This document shows, piece by piece, positions 1-10,605 of a stretch of DNA of 64,000 nucleotides (position 1 is the stretch's first letter; each line of letters begins with the position of its first letter). Location of the stretch: contig WOAB01000606.1 in the NCBI GenBank assembly GCA_027886185.1, forward strand, positions 248,001 through 312,000, in the 5' to 3' direction. Origin of the DNA: Rheum nobile. Lineage: Eukaryota; Streptophyta; Magnoliopsida; Caryophyllales; Polygonaceae. The translations under genes were made by a program, and so were the position numbers. The notes under the pieces are model-generated. The model worked only from the letters and a program-made list of their open reading frames with translations, did not search any database and was not told the origin of the DNA.

Positions 1-2014
1 TGATGCGCTCGGCCTTATATATCCTTTCGGACCTCGAGTTGCTTCTTCAACTCTTGCATCTCAGCTGGAGCGATCCGGTACGGTGCTTTAGAGATTGGCG
101 TGGTACCAGGCTCGAGATCAATGGTAAACTCTACGTTACGATTCTGGGGTAAACCGAGAATATCCTCTGGAAAGACATCCGAAAACTCACGAATGATCGG
201 AATTTCAAGAACTGAAGGCTCATTTTTCTTGGGCTTATCCAGATAGCACAGGTACCCGACACAACCTTGTCGAAGTAGCTTACACACAGCCATCGCATTG
301 ATGAGCTTGCTGTTATCAGCGTCATTACGACCCTTGAATTTGCATACAAACTGGCCCCCAGATGACACTGTCACAGTCCTTGAGCTGAAATCGATCACCG
401 CCCCATGACGCGTCAACCAATCCATACCAAGAATAATATTGTATGGAGCCATGGCTATACAGATCAAATCTTCTTCGAACTTTTTACCCTGGATGGTAAT
501 CAGAAATTCTGACAGATGCTCGGTTCCAACCAAATGTTCACCATTGGGAAGATTCACAACGAAAGGCTCACAAGCCTCGTCGCATACTAAGCCTAGCTTA
601 CTAACGCAACTCTCCGAGATGAAAGAATGGGTAGCACCCGAATCAAATAATATACACACAGAAGTAGAATGGAGGTATAGAGTACCTTGAGTAGTAGGAC
701 ATTTGGTCCATTAGCCTCACGCATCTCCTAGAGTCGTTGACCTTGACCTCCTGAAGCAGTTGGGGCTTTTCCCTTGTTCTGCGCAGTTGTTTGCGTCGAA
801 GGGCTAGGAGCCTCCACTGGTCTGAATCTGGGTCGGTTGTTATGACTAACGGACCCTTGCTGTGACTCAGCTCCTTTCTGTCTCCTCTGCGGACAAAATG
901 TCTACAAGTGCCCCTCCTTTCCACAGCCAAAACACGTCTTCTTCTCCTTCGGACACTCATTGCTCTTGTGCCCGGGTGTGCCACAGTTGTAGCACTGGAT
1001 CAGATTCCTGCCCTGACCTGAACGTTGCGTAGACCCTCCATGAGTTATTTCCGTTCTTGCCTGGCCAGATCTGGCAAAGTTAGACGGTGGCGCGGGATGC
1101 TTGAACCCACTCGCCTGAGGTTGGCTCTGTACCGGTCTCTGGCGATTGCGCTTCTTAGCCGACTCCTCCAGCGTCACCTCCAATTTGTAGGCAGCATCCA
1201 CGTACTGCTCTAGAGTAGAGCACCCGTGGCGTACCATGAGTGGATTGATGTCTGGATTCATCCACTCGTGGAAGTGCTAGATTTTCTGCTCTTCACTGGA
1301 CACCTCCGGCCCAACGTACTGCAACAAGTGATTGAACTTGGCCGCAAGCTCAGTCACTTTCAATCCATCCATCTTCGGATAGAGGAACTCCTTGTGCTTC
1401 TCTTCCCTCATAGCTCGGGAAAAGAATCTGTCAGTCATCTTTGCCTTAAACATTCCCCAGTTCAGTCCGGGGTGATCAGCTAGACCGGTGCTTTCCCACC
1501 ACTCGCTAGCCACCTCCTTCAGTTGAAGGGAAGCAATGTGCACCTTCTCAGCTTCAGTGCACTCGACATTTCGAAACAGACGCTCCATGTGCGAGAACCA
1601 ATATGCCACTCTGACTGGCTCTCATTTCCCATCATAGCTGTCAGGCCTCATAGAGCTTATGGCCTTCAGTGCTCGGCCATAATTGCCTCTATTTTTGACA
1701 ACTTCCTCATGAGGTACATGGACATCGGGCTCCTCGAACCTAGGAACCACAAGAGGAATTGACACACCTTGTGCCTGAGGCGCGATTGGTCGCATAATAT
1801 CGGTGACTGCTTGCATCACAATCTCCCGAATAGCCTCAATTACCACAACATCGAACACCATTGGGGCATTGACCGGAACTTGGTCACTGCCCATCGGATT
1901 GTTGTGAGAAATAGACTCGTTCTCATCCAATGGATTCACGGTATTCCTCAAATTCTGTCTGGGGTCGTTGCTTGGCCCAACACCAGCACGAATGGTATTC
2001 CTTGTGTTCACCAT
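1..2014 (-). pseudogene. gag and protease, start of reverse transcriptase (element G), degenerate
   Basis: Gag forms the capsid-like shell that packages retrotransposon RNA; the protease cuts the polyprotein. Gag starts at the ATG at 2012-2014 (MVNTRNT, the same start as in A). The retrotransposon gag domain lies at about 1280-1620, a CCHC zinc knuckle (CYNCGTPGH) near 955-1000 with a second just below it, and the protease active site DSGATHSF near 625-650. In-frame stops occur at 1622-1624, 1277-1279 and 902-904, and a frameshift lies near 690-740. Close to the left edge a small deletion after KKQLE shifts the frame into a stop at 15-17, so RT is broken at its N-terminus. Identity is sure from homology to the other copies in the window; function is lost. 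Confidence 0.88.
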
Positions 2015-2264
2015 CTGTTTACCGATCAGATCCCAAGTATTTTATAACATTAATATCATTTCAATATGCACAATGTATAAAATCAACTTAGAATAGACCA
2101 AACTTGGTAAACTTTCATTGATGAACTGAAACTGAGTTTGAAAGGGTTACATAGGAAAATTCTTCTAAGCGACAAGGCAAAATTGCTTGGAGAATACAAT
2201 TCTAACAAAACGAAACAACCGAAATACTAGGAAAGAAAACTGCTAAAGTTGACATCGGCCCCCA

Positions 2265-3490
2265 TTATGGTGCCTTGAAAAACTTCAAATAATCGAGAAC
2301 TCTCATGCACTGCTTCTTCGCACGGGGTTTTTCATCATCGGGGTCTGGTGTCGGACTTCTTGACTACTCGGCCCTGGAGCACACGACTCATCACTTGGCC
2401 TTGGTGCCCTCGTCCTTTCTCTAGGCGCGGGAACACTTGGTCCAGCCTCATCAGATCCCGGTGAATATCCAAACTCCTCCAGAAATCCTGGTTGGAAGTC
2501 TGCCTGGTTCACTACATACTGCGGATCAAGTAGCAACCTTGCTTGGCGGATATACTCCTGGAGTTCGTGGGCATTTTCACGCATCCGAGAGAGACTGAGT
2601 TCTGTATCGTATGTCCTCTCCTCGATGTCATACAAGGCGTTAGACCACCCCTCCAGAAGTTCCTCTAGCCCTTGGGGCCTTGGCATGGCCTGCTGAGTCA
2701 GGACCACCCTCGGTGTACCCATCGACTCCCCCGGCCTTGCCCTCCTACAAGCATGCTCAACCGCCTCATCTACCAGACGACGCGCCTCAGTGGAAGTCAT
2801 CTGACTCTAGCAGAACGCCTGTCGTGAGTTAGGACTCGACATCAGCCTCCACTGGGTGAGAGTAGACTGTGAGTCCTCTAATGTATCACGTGGCCCACTC
2901 CTTCTTCTGGCGATATCTGCTTCGCAAAGCTCCTCCCAAGCGGCAGGAGACAATGGTGAATACTCCCGCTCAGGTGGCAACTCCGGACTCGGGAAAATGA
3001 ACTGTATCCCCGGGTCCTCACAGTCCACCACTAAGTTTTCTAAGCCATCGGACTCGTAGCCTTGCTCCTCGAGGTCCTCCTCGGGGTCCTCCTCCTCCGG
3101 ATCTTCCTCAGGGTCCTCCTCTGGATCCTCCTCCGGATCCTCCTCCGGGTCTTCCTCAGGGTCCTTCTTTGGATCCTCCTCCGGATCCTCCTCGGGAACC
3201 AACTCGACCACGAAGTCTTCGTCGAAGTACCCTCCTGTGTACTCCGCCAGATATCCTTCTTCCTCAGTGTCCTCCCTCGGCTCCTCTTTAGGCTCCGCCT
3301 CGGGAACCTCAGCCTTGTCGAACACTAGCACCATCGACTCCTTGAGTACGGTATTCACCTCCTCGGGTGGACTACTGGACTCCCCGACCTCAAAGCACGA
3401 CGGGGGAACCGGGAACTCAAGCCTAACTGAAGATGGCAGGGCCACCTCGGCTTCTTTCGGGTTCCTCTGGTGAGAGACAAATGCGCCCAT
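2265..3490 (-). pseudogene. ORF0 of element G: acidic EDPE-repeat accessory protein, broken
   Basis: I do not recognise a named family. The ATG is at 3488-3490. The N-terminal half is acidic and carries a run of EEDP/EDPE units (about 3062-3190), followed by a patch with FPSPELPP. The C-terminal half is predicted helical (LEELLEGWSNALYDIEER) and contains the block ADFQPGFL that recurs in A and D; the last residues read FKAP before a TAA at 2265-2267. One TAG (2807-2809) splits the two halves in frame, and a frameshift near 2340 puts the tail in another frame. It lies between primer site and gag on the gag strand. The same ORF in A and D shows that it belongs to the element family, not to a captured host gene. 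The 2015-2264 spacer up to gag is non-coding. Confidence 0.7.
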
Positions 3491-3747
3491 AACCTGCGGG
3501 GCGACGAGAAGAGAGTTAGTCTTTCTAAATATAGAAGCGAACTTACTATATCAGACTAGAGAGAAGGCACGACTAGAACAACAGAGATTTCAAAACAACT
3601 CATTTTCTAGTCAAGTATGATTTTATTTGGAAATTCAAAAAATTTGAAGTTTAAACAACTTTTTCAGTTCAAAACGAGTATCCGGTTTATAAAATTTTGT
3701 TTCTAGTAAAACGTTTTAAAACCCAACCCGTTTTAAAAAAAAAAATC

Positions 3748-3760
3748 GGCTCTGATACCG
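3748..3760 (-). promoter_or_regulatory. Primer-binding site of element G (initiator Met tRNA)
   Basis: On the minus strand the LTR ends GTTACA, followed after a short spacer by GGTATCAGAGCC, the complement of the 3' end of initiator tRNA-Met. The first base of the usual TGGTATCAGAGC is C here, a single mismatch. Confidence 0.85.
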
Positions 3761-5410
3761 TAACTGTAACACCCCCAAATATTTCCTTAAAAGTATTACC
3801 GCCAGTGACCTCAGATTCCACATCCGAAGCCACCCAAGGCTTAACCATTTATACAAAGCATAAAACACACTGATAATATGAAATATCATAATCTTTATTT
3901 AAACCAAAGTCTCGGAATTACATCCGTAAATTCCAAATACAACAGAAATACAGAACATGTTTAATACAGCGGAAGTCTTTAAATAAACAACATAAGGGTC
4001 TTGATCGAAGCAATTACCCGCCTAGGATCTTCAACCTAGATAAAAACTCTTAAAACTTCATCTGCCTTCGTCGTCAGATTCTAGCCTTCACGGACGGAAG
4101 TTTACCTGATGTGCCGTATGAGACAGATGACACCAGCCAACCATGCAAGGAAAAAATAACCGGTTGGTTAGTCTAATGAAAGACTATACAAGGGTAAAAC
4201 AGAAAGGTTCTAAAGTAATCGTATTAGGTTAAACTCATCGCTTCTCGAATGAAAGCCGATGACGATAGTAAACCTCAATACTTCTACTGGAATATACAAA
4301 ACAGAATGATCTAGAGAAGACTCTGAAAGATTGAGTCTTACGGAAACATATGAAGAGAAGACTCCAAAGAATTGAGTCTTATCGGAAAGTATGACAAGTG
4401 TTCGGGAATATTATATTTTCACACAAGAGTTTCAAAAATGACTTGACTATTTGGGTCCACGACCAACCTCACCGCTCAGTGCGAATCCATATGGGAAAGA
4501 GGACTTACTCTAACCGAAGTCTCGGGCGAGGTTCCAAGTTGTACTTCTCGCCCTAAGATTCATTAATTATATGCATAACAGCACTCATCTTGTTTAGTGA
4601 CAAAACGTACATTTACGTTATAAGCTTTTATCATATAAATATATCATCTCGATACGAGAGATATCTTGGAGCGTATCCCGAAAGAATTGGCACCGGCTGT
4701 GTGCACCTCCCCTATACTCGGATAGGGGATGGTCATGACTAGGGAAATGGTATTAGGGCTTGGTCATCCTATCCACCATGGTTATAAAGAAACGGCTAGA
4801 CCTCGCAAGGTACATAGCATTCCTACGAATACTCGTTCTAACTAAACAGTTAAAATCACACAATAGTCCACATCAATGCCATTCTGGCAATATATATATA
4901 TATAATAGCGTTGTTTCTAGCAGTATATACAACCTATTATAATATCACTTTTTAATTGTATCATTTATAAAATCTGTTCCCAACGAAAACAGTAGTTCAT
5001 CCCAATTTAATTAACAATTAAACAATTGATAATTAATGGAAACACGGAATGATAAGCAAGAGCGAACCGCCACTTGCCTTAGATTAGACGAACGATTGAT
5101 CAACGACGGGTTTCTGGGTCCGGAACGGGGACGGAAATCGGATTACAGATTCCTACAGAAATGACCCACAACGAAACCCTAGGTTAGATTCGACAATAAA
5201 ATATACGAATCTAAGGAAGAACAAACCAAATCGAAAGGACGAAAGCCCCGCCCGAGACCGACAAGCCCCAATGCCACGATCGCGATTGCCTAGGCAATCC
5301 GCGATCGCGGTGGGCACTGCCACGGTCGCGAGCGTCGAGGATGAATGTCCGCGAGTGTCAAAGGCAGTGGCCGCGGATGCGGACGGCCTTGTCACTGCCA
5401 CGGTCGCGGC

Positions 5411-5440
5411 AGTTCATGTCCGCGATCGCGGACATGAACT
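5411..5440. repeat. 30-bp perfect palindrome in the LTR
   Basis: The arms AGTTCATGTCCGCGA and TCGCGGACATGAACT are exact reverse complements with no spacer. Near-perfect versions occur at the equivalent place in the LTRs of B (26023-26052, 45052-45081) and A (37557-37586). It lies on the U5 side of the TATA box, so it would be inside the transcript. Confidence 0.95.
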
Positions 5441-5685
5441 CTGGCGACATCCGATTGGCGAAAACTCACCGGCGACTTCTCCTTGGGCTCGAATTGTGGT
5501 GGCTTCACTTCCGGCCTCCTTTGCGCCTCCAATGCAACCCACTATGAGCACCACCACCTCCTTCGAAAGCTTCGGCGACTCCACAAGAAAATCCGGCGAG
5601 AGCTTGAAGATTCCGACGAGAAGAGAATCGAGAGAGAGAGGAAGAGATTTGATCTCGGTGTGCTTCAAAACTCCCAGATCGGTTC

Positions 5686-5693
5686 CTTTTATA
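5686..5693 (-). promoter_or_regulatory. TATA box of element G LTR promoter
   Basis: TATAAAAG within GGCCTATAAAAGG on the minus strand, about 450 bp from the LTR start. The same motif in the same context is found in A at 28517-28524. Confidence 0.65.
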
Positions 5694-6143
5694 GGCCAAG
5701 GAGAGAGAGAGCAGCCGACAAGTTCAACGACCGATCGAAAAATTGACGGCGAGCTCGGGGAAGACGAGGCGTCGCGCGTGCCTGTGCCATTCCGCGGTCG
5801 CGGTGACTATTCCGCGGTCACGGAATATTCAAATTCCGAGCTCTTTTGTGCCCGATTATTCCGCGGTCGCGGTGGCTCTGCCGCGGTCGCGGAATTCCCC
5901 TTTTCGCGCCCAAATGCTCGGGAAAAGGTTGGGCATGGGTTTTCAACCCCGGGTTAAATATATGTACCCGAACGAATATTCTAAGCTCTGAAAATACGTC
6001 GAATGTATTTTATTCCACTCAGGAAAATATTACAGAGCTCTAACATGATACAGAAAATCCGAACTTCTCTGAAATGACATGACTACAGAACGAGGGTTGG
6101 GTAAATTACCCAAATACCCTTTCTAAAAATGAGGGGTATTACA

Positions 6144-6164
6144 TGGTAGGTCGATGGAGTAGTG
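6144..6164 (-). other. 21-bp scrap of element F between G and D
   Basis: Removing D (and one copy of its TAGTG target duplication) joins this scrap to the sequence right of 51508. The joined minus-strand frame reads through in phase across the site as part of the RNase H region of a Tat polyprotein. The first five bases, TGGTA, are also the right-hand target duplication of G. Confidence 0.8.
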
Positions 6165-7180
6165 TGTAACACCCCCAAAATACCTTTGGAAATATTATCG
6201 CCAGTGACCTCAGAATACACACTCGGGGTCACCCAAGGCTTACCGTTTTTATAACAAATGATATAATATTTTAAACTTGATTAAATAACATGAAAGTTGA
6301 CCCAATAATGTTCATATCGACATCATAAATTACAATTGATAACAAAACCAAATACATAAAACATTTATTACAGCGTAAGTCTTTGAAATAGATAAAACGC
6401 CACATAGGGGTTTTGGAACCGTGCGATCTTACACAAGGATCTTCAACCTTAGGAAAACACAAAAACATTAATTGCCTTCAACGTCGGATTTATGGCCTTC
6501 ACAGATGAGGAAATTTACCTGATGTGCCATATGAGACGGATGACACCAACCAACCATGCAATGGAAAAATAACGGTTGGTTAGTCTAATGAAAGACCATA
6601 CAAGGGTACAAATAAAAATGTTCTAAGTAGTTGTATCAGGTTACAACCATCGCTTCTCGAATAATAGCCGATACACGATGTGAACCCCCATACTTCTACG
6701 GAAACACAAGAAAAGGAATGATCGAAGAGAAGACTCCAAAGGAATTGAGTCTTATGGGAAACATATGAAGAGAGGACTCCAAAGGAATTGAGTCTTATGG
6801 GAAACGTATGAAGAGAAGATTCCAAAGGAATTGAGTCTTATAGGAAACGTATGACAATTGTTTGGGAATGTTAAGTTTTCACACAAGTTTAAAACACGAC
6901 CTTGATTATTTGGGTCCACGACCAACCTCAATGCACAATGCGAATCCAGATTGGAAAGAAGACTTACTCTAACAAGAGTCCGGGCGGTTTCCACGTTATA
7001 CTCCTCGCCCGATGGTATATTAATTATGTGTGTAAAAGCACTTACCTTATTTAATTCCAAAACGAACATTCACGTTACAGCTTTTAGTTCACATCATCTC
7101 GGTACGAGAGATATTTCTGGGAATGAATCCCGAACGTTGGCACTAGCTAAGTGCACCTACCACTTGAATAAAGGTATGGT

Positions 7181-7952
7181 TGTTAGGCCTCGATTTTTCA
7201 GCCCATTGGATCGGCCCAATATCTTGAACTAAAGCTGCCTTCTAGAAGGTTCGGTCAGTTCAGCCTCCAGAAATCTCGGGATGACTCCCTTGGGACAACA
7301 CTCGTAGGGACGACAGGTCAAGATGACATTCGTCGAGACAAGACACGATGACTTCCTTCAAATTAATCTCCTATCAAGTGGACTCGAGAGGTGACCGTCG
7401 GTTCAAGAGGCGACGTCTGACAAAAATATCACTGATTGCATATCATTCCAATAAATGTATAAAAGATGTGAATCATTATTGGCACAAAGAGAATCAAGGA
7501 AATCAATGGCGGAAATCAAGGAAGCATTAACTCCTTGGAGAGACTCAAGGGATTTGTCTTCAACAACTATATCCACAACTTGGGCATCAAGGAAGGGAAT
7601 ATTTGGAATATTCCTAGGATACTTTCTAACTATATATAGGTCTCGCCTTCTACTTGTAAATGAATCGAATCATTCCTACTCAATTCAAGCATCTTCCTAT
7701 TATTGTTCTACTCAAAATAAGAGATCATTCTTGTGCTTAGTCCGTTATTCCAATATTGAAGCGACCGATGGCTAAATTTATGTATTTGATTAGTCTCTCA
7801 TTCTAGGGAGATAAGTTTATGTTACATATGTTTAATCTCATTCTCTTGATTGTCTTGTTGATTCGGATTATCTAGATATTGTCAATCTAATTATTGTCTA
7901 GTTGCCCTTCTTTAAGCGATTCAGGTCGATTCGATCTTTTTTGCCCAAAATA
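7181..7952 (+). repeat. 5' LTR of element E (772 bp)
   Basis: Starts TGTTAGGCCTCG. The last bases are AAAATA, where the 3' LTR has AAAACA, so the terminal CA has mutated to TA. A TATATATAGG motif at 7631-7640 is the probable TATA box. The partner LTR is highly similar by eye. Confidence 0.9.
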
Positions 7953-7955
7953 ATT

Positions 7956-7972
7956 TGGCGCCCACCGTGGGG
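7956..7972 (+). promoter_or_regulatory. Primer-binding site of element E
   Basis: TGGCGCCCACCGTGGGG follows the LTR after three bases. This TGGCGCC start is usual for Tat-lineage elements and is also seen in F. I do not assign the tRNA. Confidence 0.75.
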
Positions 7973-8020
7973 CATCTAGCCAATCAACAATCCGATCAAC
8001 GATCCAGTCCGCATCCAATT

Positions 8021-9103
8021 ATGGCCGGTTCCGGGGACCCCATGATCATCGCTGAAGACCAAGTCCGAACCGACGCCCTGGTCGGAAATCAAGCCGAAGA
8101 CGTTGCCAATCTGCTCATCTTGGACACCCGAATCCAAGAATTAGCAAAGAGCATGAGCATCCTCCAAGGAGAACTAGCTCAGCAACGCCTAAGAACCGAA
8201 ACCCTAAGCATCCAATCTGGAGTTGAAATTGCAAGACTAATCCGTGAAAATAAACTTTTGAAATCGCAGGTGAATTCGGCCGCATCGGTCCCAGGGGGAT
8301 CAAGAAGCGTAGTCAACACTAAAGGCCCCCAAACACGTCTCAACATGAATTGGGCAATTTCGATGCCCATGGCTCTGATCACTCAAAGCGTCATTCAACC
8401 CGTTGTCCCTCCACAAGTCACCACGCCGATGGATCTCCAAGCCCTCATACAACAAGCTATTAGCGAGCATATGAAAGTCTTAGATGACCGTATCGCTCAG
8501 ATTTCAGGAGTCCTGCAGCCGATCGAAAAAGAAGCAATTGACGGATATGAAGACTCACCGTTCGTAGAAGCAATCGCGCGCGTCGAGATCCCGAAGAAGT
8601 TCCACATCCCAAACATGCCCAACTATGATGGGACCGGGGACTCCGACGATCATATCTCTATTTACAAACAGAAACTAATGACTATCTCTATTCCAAGAGG
8701 GAATCGTGAAGCGGTCATGTGCAAAATCTTTGACACGACCCTCGCAAGACCCGTACTAACTTGGTTCATGCATCTGTCGCAGGGTTCAGTCACTTCTTTT
8801 GCCGATCTGGTCAATTCATTCAAAATCCAGTTCGCCAGCAGTCGGAGACTAGAAAAGCAATCAAGCGACCTATACAAGATCGTGCAAGGATATGGTGTGC
8901 CCTTAAGGGGTTATCTTAACAAGTACAACAAAGAGAAGGTCGTGATCCCGCATTACGACGTCCCAACGTCTATTGAAGCCTTCCGTCGGGGATTGGTCAG
9001 GGGCAATGAACTTTATCGCGAGCTGACCAAATACCCGTGTCGAAGCTTCGAAGATGTACAAGCCAAAGCCATGGCCCATGTCAGACTAGAAGAAGACGAA
9101 TAG
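8021..9103 (+). CDS. Gag protein of element E, truncated (360 aa)
   Basis: Tat-type Gag, the structural shell protein of the particle. The first ATG of the open frame is at 8021; the frame is open further upstream to the primer site but without an ATG. An N-terminal coiled-coil-like part (LRTETLSIQSGVEIARLI) precedes the retrotransposon gag domain, which holds TWFMHLSQGSVTSFADLVNSF, FASSRRLE and TSIEAFRRGL. The protein ends at LEEDE; the related frame in C continues into a CCHC zinc knuckle, so RNA-binding and all enzyme domains are absent here. No internal stop was seen. Either a truncated copy that recently lost pol, or a gag kept intact for cis packaging. Confidence 0.8.
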   Translation: MAGSGDPMIIAEDQVRTDALVGNQAEDVANLLILDTRIQELAKSMSILQGELAQQRLRTETLSIQSGVEIARLIRENKLLKSQVNSAASVPGGSRSVVNTKGPQTRLNMNWAISMPMALITQSVIQPVVPPQVTTPMDLQALIQQAISEHMKVLDDRIAQISGVLQPIEKEAIDGYEDSPFVEAIARVEIPKKFHIPNMPNYDGTGDSDDHISIYKQKLMTISIPRGNREAVMCKIFDTTLARPVLTWFMHLSQGSVTSFADLVNSFKIQFASSRRLEKQSSDLYKIVQGYGVPLRGYLNKYNKEKVVIPHYDVPTSIEAFRRGLVRGNELYRELTKYPCRSFEDVQAKAMAHVRLEEDE

Positions 9104-9819
9104 TCCATAAAAGACGACCAATCAAACTGGAACACGACCCATTGTGAGTCGTATTACTTTTGAAAACTTATACTTTGCATTTCATTTAGATTCAGTTGAT
9201 TATACTTATCTAATCCTTTACCGACTTAAGCATTGGAGGGCCGTTGGACTCACACCAACGGTCACCCTTTGATCTTTTTTATATTTTTCAAGTCTCTTCA
9301 ACAGGAACACGACAAGAGGCCTCAAGACAAAATCAAGTTGATCAACATACACAAAATACAATCATACATAGCGCTTACACATTACACGATCGATCGGTAC
9401 ACAGGGAATAGAGGAACAAAAACACGACACATTTTTACAAGACTTGTCCCACTTGAGGTACACGTCTTATACAAATACTATAATGCTCTTCCCTGGAACT
9501 ACACGACATGTCACACACAATTACAGGTCTACTCGACCAACGTCACATGACTTGACCAGGAAGCGACTGACGAGTCCACTTGCAAAACAAAGCAAATGAC
9601 AAACAAGGAGCGGTCTCCTGACCCTTCGCCATCACAAGAGACGCCCTCAGCCGTCTTCACACGATTATTGGATGTATTAGGCAGACTCTCAGCTTGAGCA
9701 ATACACATGTCGGCCCCGTCGCCAGAACGCTTGTAACAAAGTCAGGATGAAGATCACGCCAAAAGAGAGAGAAATTATAAAATCAAACCGTCCCATCACT
9801 TGACTCTCTGACCCAGTTT
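9104..9819 (+). other. Non-coding internal region of element E
   Basis: About 0.7 kb between gag stop and purine tract. Only short random frames are present, and no pol motif in any frame. This is where protease, RT and integrase would sit in a complete Tat element. Confidence 0.7.
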
Positions 9820-9833
9820 AATTTTGGGGCAAT
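9820..9833 (+). promoter_or_regulatory. Polypurine tract of element E
   Basis: AATTTTGGGGCAAT directly precedes the 3' LTR start TGTTGGGCC. The related tract of C is a decayed version of the same sequence in reverse complement. Confidence 0.6.
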
Positions 9834-10605
9834 TGTTGGGCCTCGATTTTTCATCCCATTGGATCGGTCCAATAGCTTGAACCAAAGATGCCTTCTAGAA
9901 GGTTCGGTCAGTTCAGCCTCCAGAAATCTCGGGATGACTCCCTTGGGACAACACTCGTAGGGACGACAGGTCAAGATGACATTCGTCGAGACAAGACACG
10001 ACGACTTCCTTCAAATTAATCTCCTATCAAGTGGACTCGAGAGGTGACCGTCAGTTCAAGAGGCGACGTTTGACAAAAACATCACTGATTGCATATCATT
10101 CCAATAAATGTATAAAAGATGTGAATCATTATTTCCACAAATGGAATCAAGGAAATCAATGGCAGAAATCAAGGAAGCATTAACTCCCTGGAGAGACTCA
10201 AGGGATTTGTCTTCAACAACTATATCCACAACTTGGGCATCAAGGAAGGGAATATTTGGAATATTCCTAGGATACTTTCTAGCTATATATAGGTCTCGTC
10301 TTCTACTTGTAAATGAATCGAATCATTCCTACTCAATTCAAGCATCTTCCTACTATTGTTCTACTCAAAATAAGAGATCACTCTTGTGCTTAGTCCGTTA
10401 TTCCAATATTGAAGCGATCGACGGCTAAATTTCTGTATTTGATTAGTCTCTCATTCCAGCGAGATAAGTTTATATTACATATGTTTAATCTCATTCTCTT
10501 GATTGTCTTGTTGATTCGGATTATCTAGATATTGTCAATCTAATTATTGTCTAGTTGCCCTTCTTTAAGCGATTCAGGTCGGTTCGATCTTTTTCGCCCA
10601 AAACA
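9834..10605 (+). repeat. 3' LTR of element E (772 bp)
   Basis: TGTTGGGCCTCG...CGCCCAAAACA, the same length as the 5' LTR, followed at once by the ATGGT duplication and then by the resumed LTR of D. TATATATAGG lies at about 10283-10292. Confidence 0.9.

Larger units (their letters stand above)
1..6143 (-). mobile_element. Element G: 5' part of a Tekay-type Ty3/gypsy chromovirus
   Basis: From right to left this minus-strand element shows a 5' LTR, a primer site for initiator Met tRNA, the accessory ORF0, gag and protease; reverse transcriptase begins at the very left edge and the rest lies outside the window. Its proteins are close relatives of the fuller copies A and D, so the lineage call rests on those. 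Just right of the LTR is TGGTA (6144-6148), the expected target-site duplication whose partner would be off-window. The host sequence is a 21-bp scrap of element F. Internal frames are broken, so it is a dead copy. Confidence 0.88.
3765..6143 (-). repeat. 5' LTR of element G (2379 bp)
   Basis: Read on the minus strand it starts TGTAATACCCCTC and ends GGGGGTGTTACA, so TG...CA with short inverted ends. It aligns end to end with the LTRs of A and B and more distantly with those of D. It contains a TATA box and a GC-rich stretch packed with CCGCGGTCGCGG-type motifs. Long plus-strand frames inside it (for example 5271-5957) follow from the GC-rich repeats and have no homology I can recognise. Confidence 0.9.
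7181..10605 (+). mobile_element. Element E: gag-only Tat-type LTR retrotransposon (3425 bp)
   Basis: Two LTRs of exactly 772 bp, a primer site, one gag ORF, a purine tract, and the flanking duplication ATGGT (7176-7180 and 10606-10610). No protease, RT or integrase is present in the 1.9-kb internal region, so it must have moved with enzymes supplied in trans. The gag is closely related to that of element C. The structure fits the class called TR-GAG (terminal-repeat elements with only a GAG domain). Confidence 0.88.

Noticed and set aside
643..984. 113-codon minus frame overlapping gag of G
   Set aside because: It is the out-of-frame reading of the zinc-knuckle to protease segment; the homologous frame is the other one.
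3062..3328. Leu/Ile-rich plus-strand frame that looks like a multi-pass membrane protein
   Set aside because: It is the antisense reading of the EDPE repeat of ORF0; the hydrophobic pattern follows from the 12-bp DNA repeat.
5271..5957. 228-codon plus-strand frame in the LTR of G
   Set aside because: It lies fully in the LTR, is antisense to the element, is made from GC-rich palindromic repeats (RGRG/RSR words), and is not conserved as a frame in the other LTRs.
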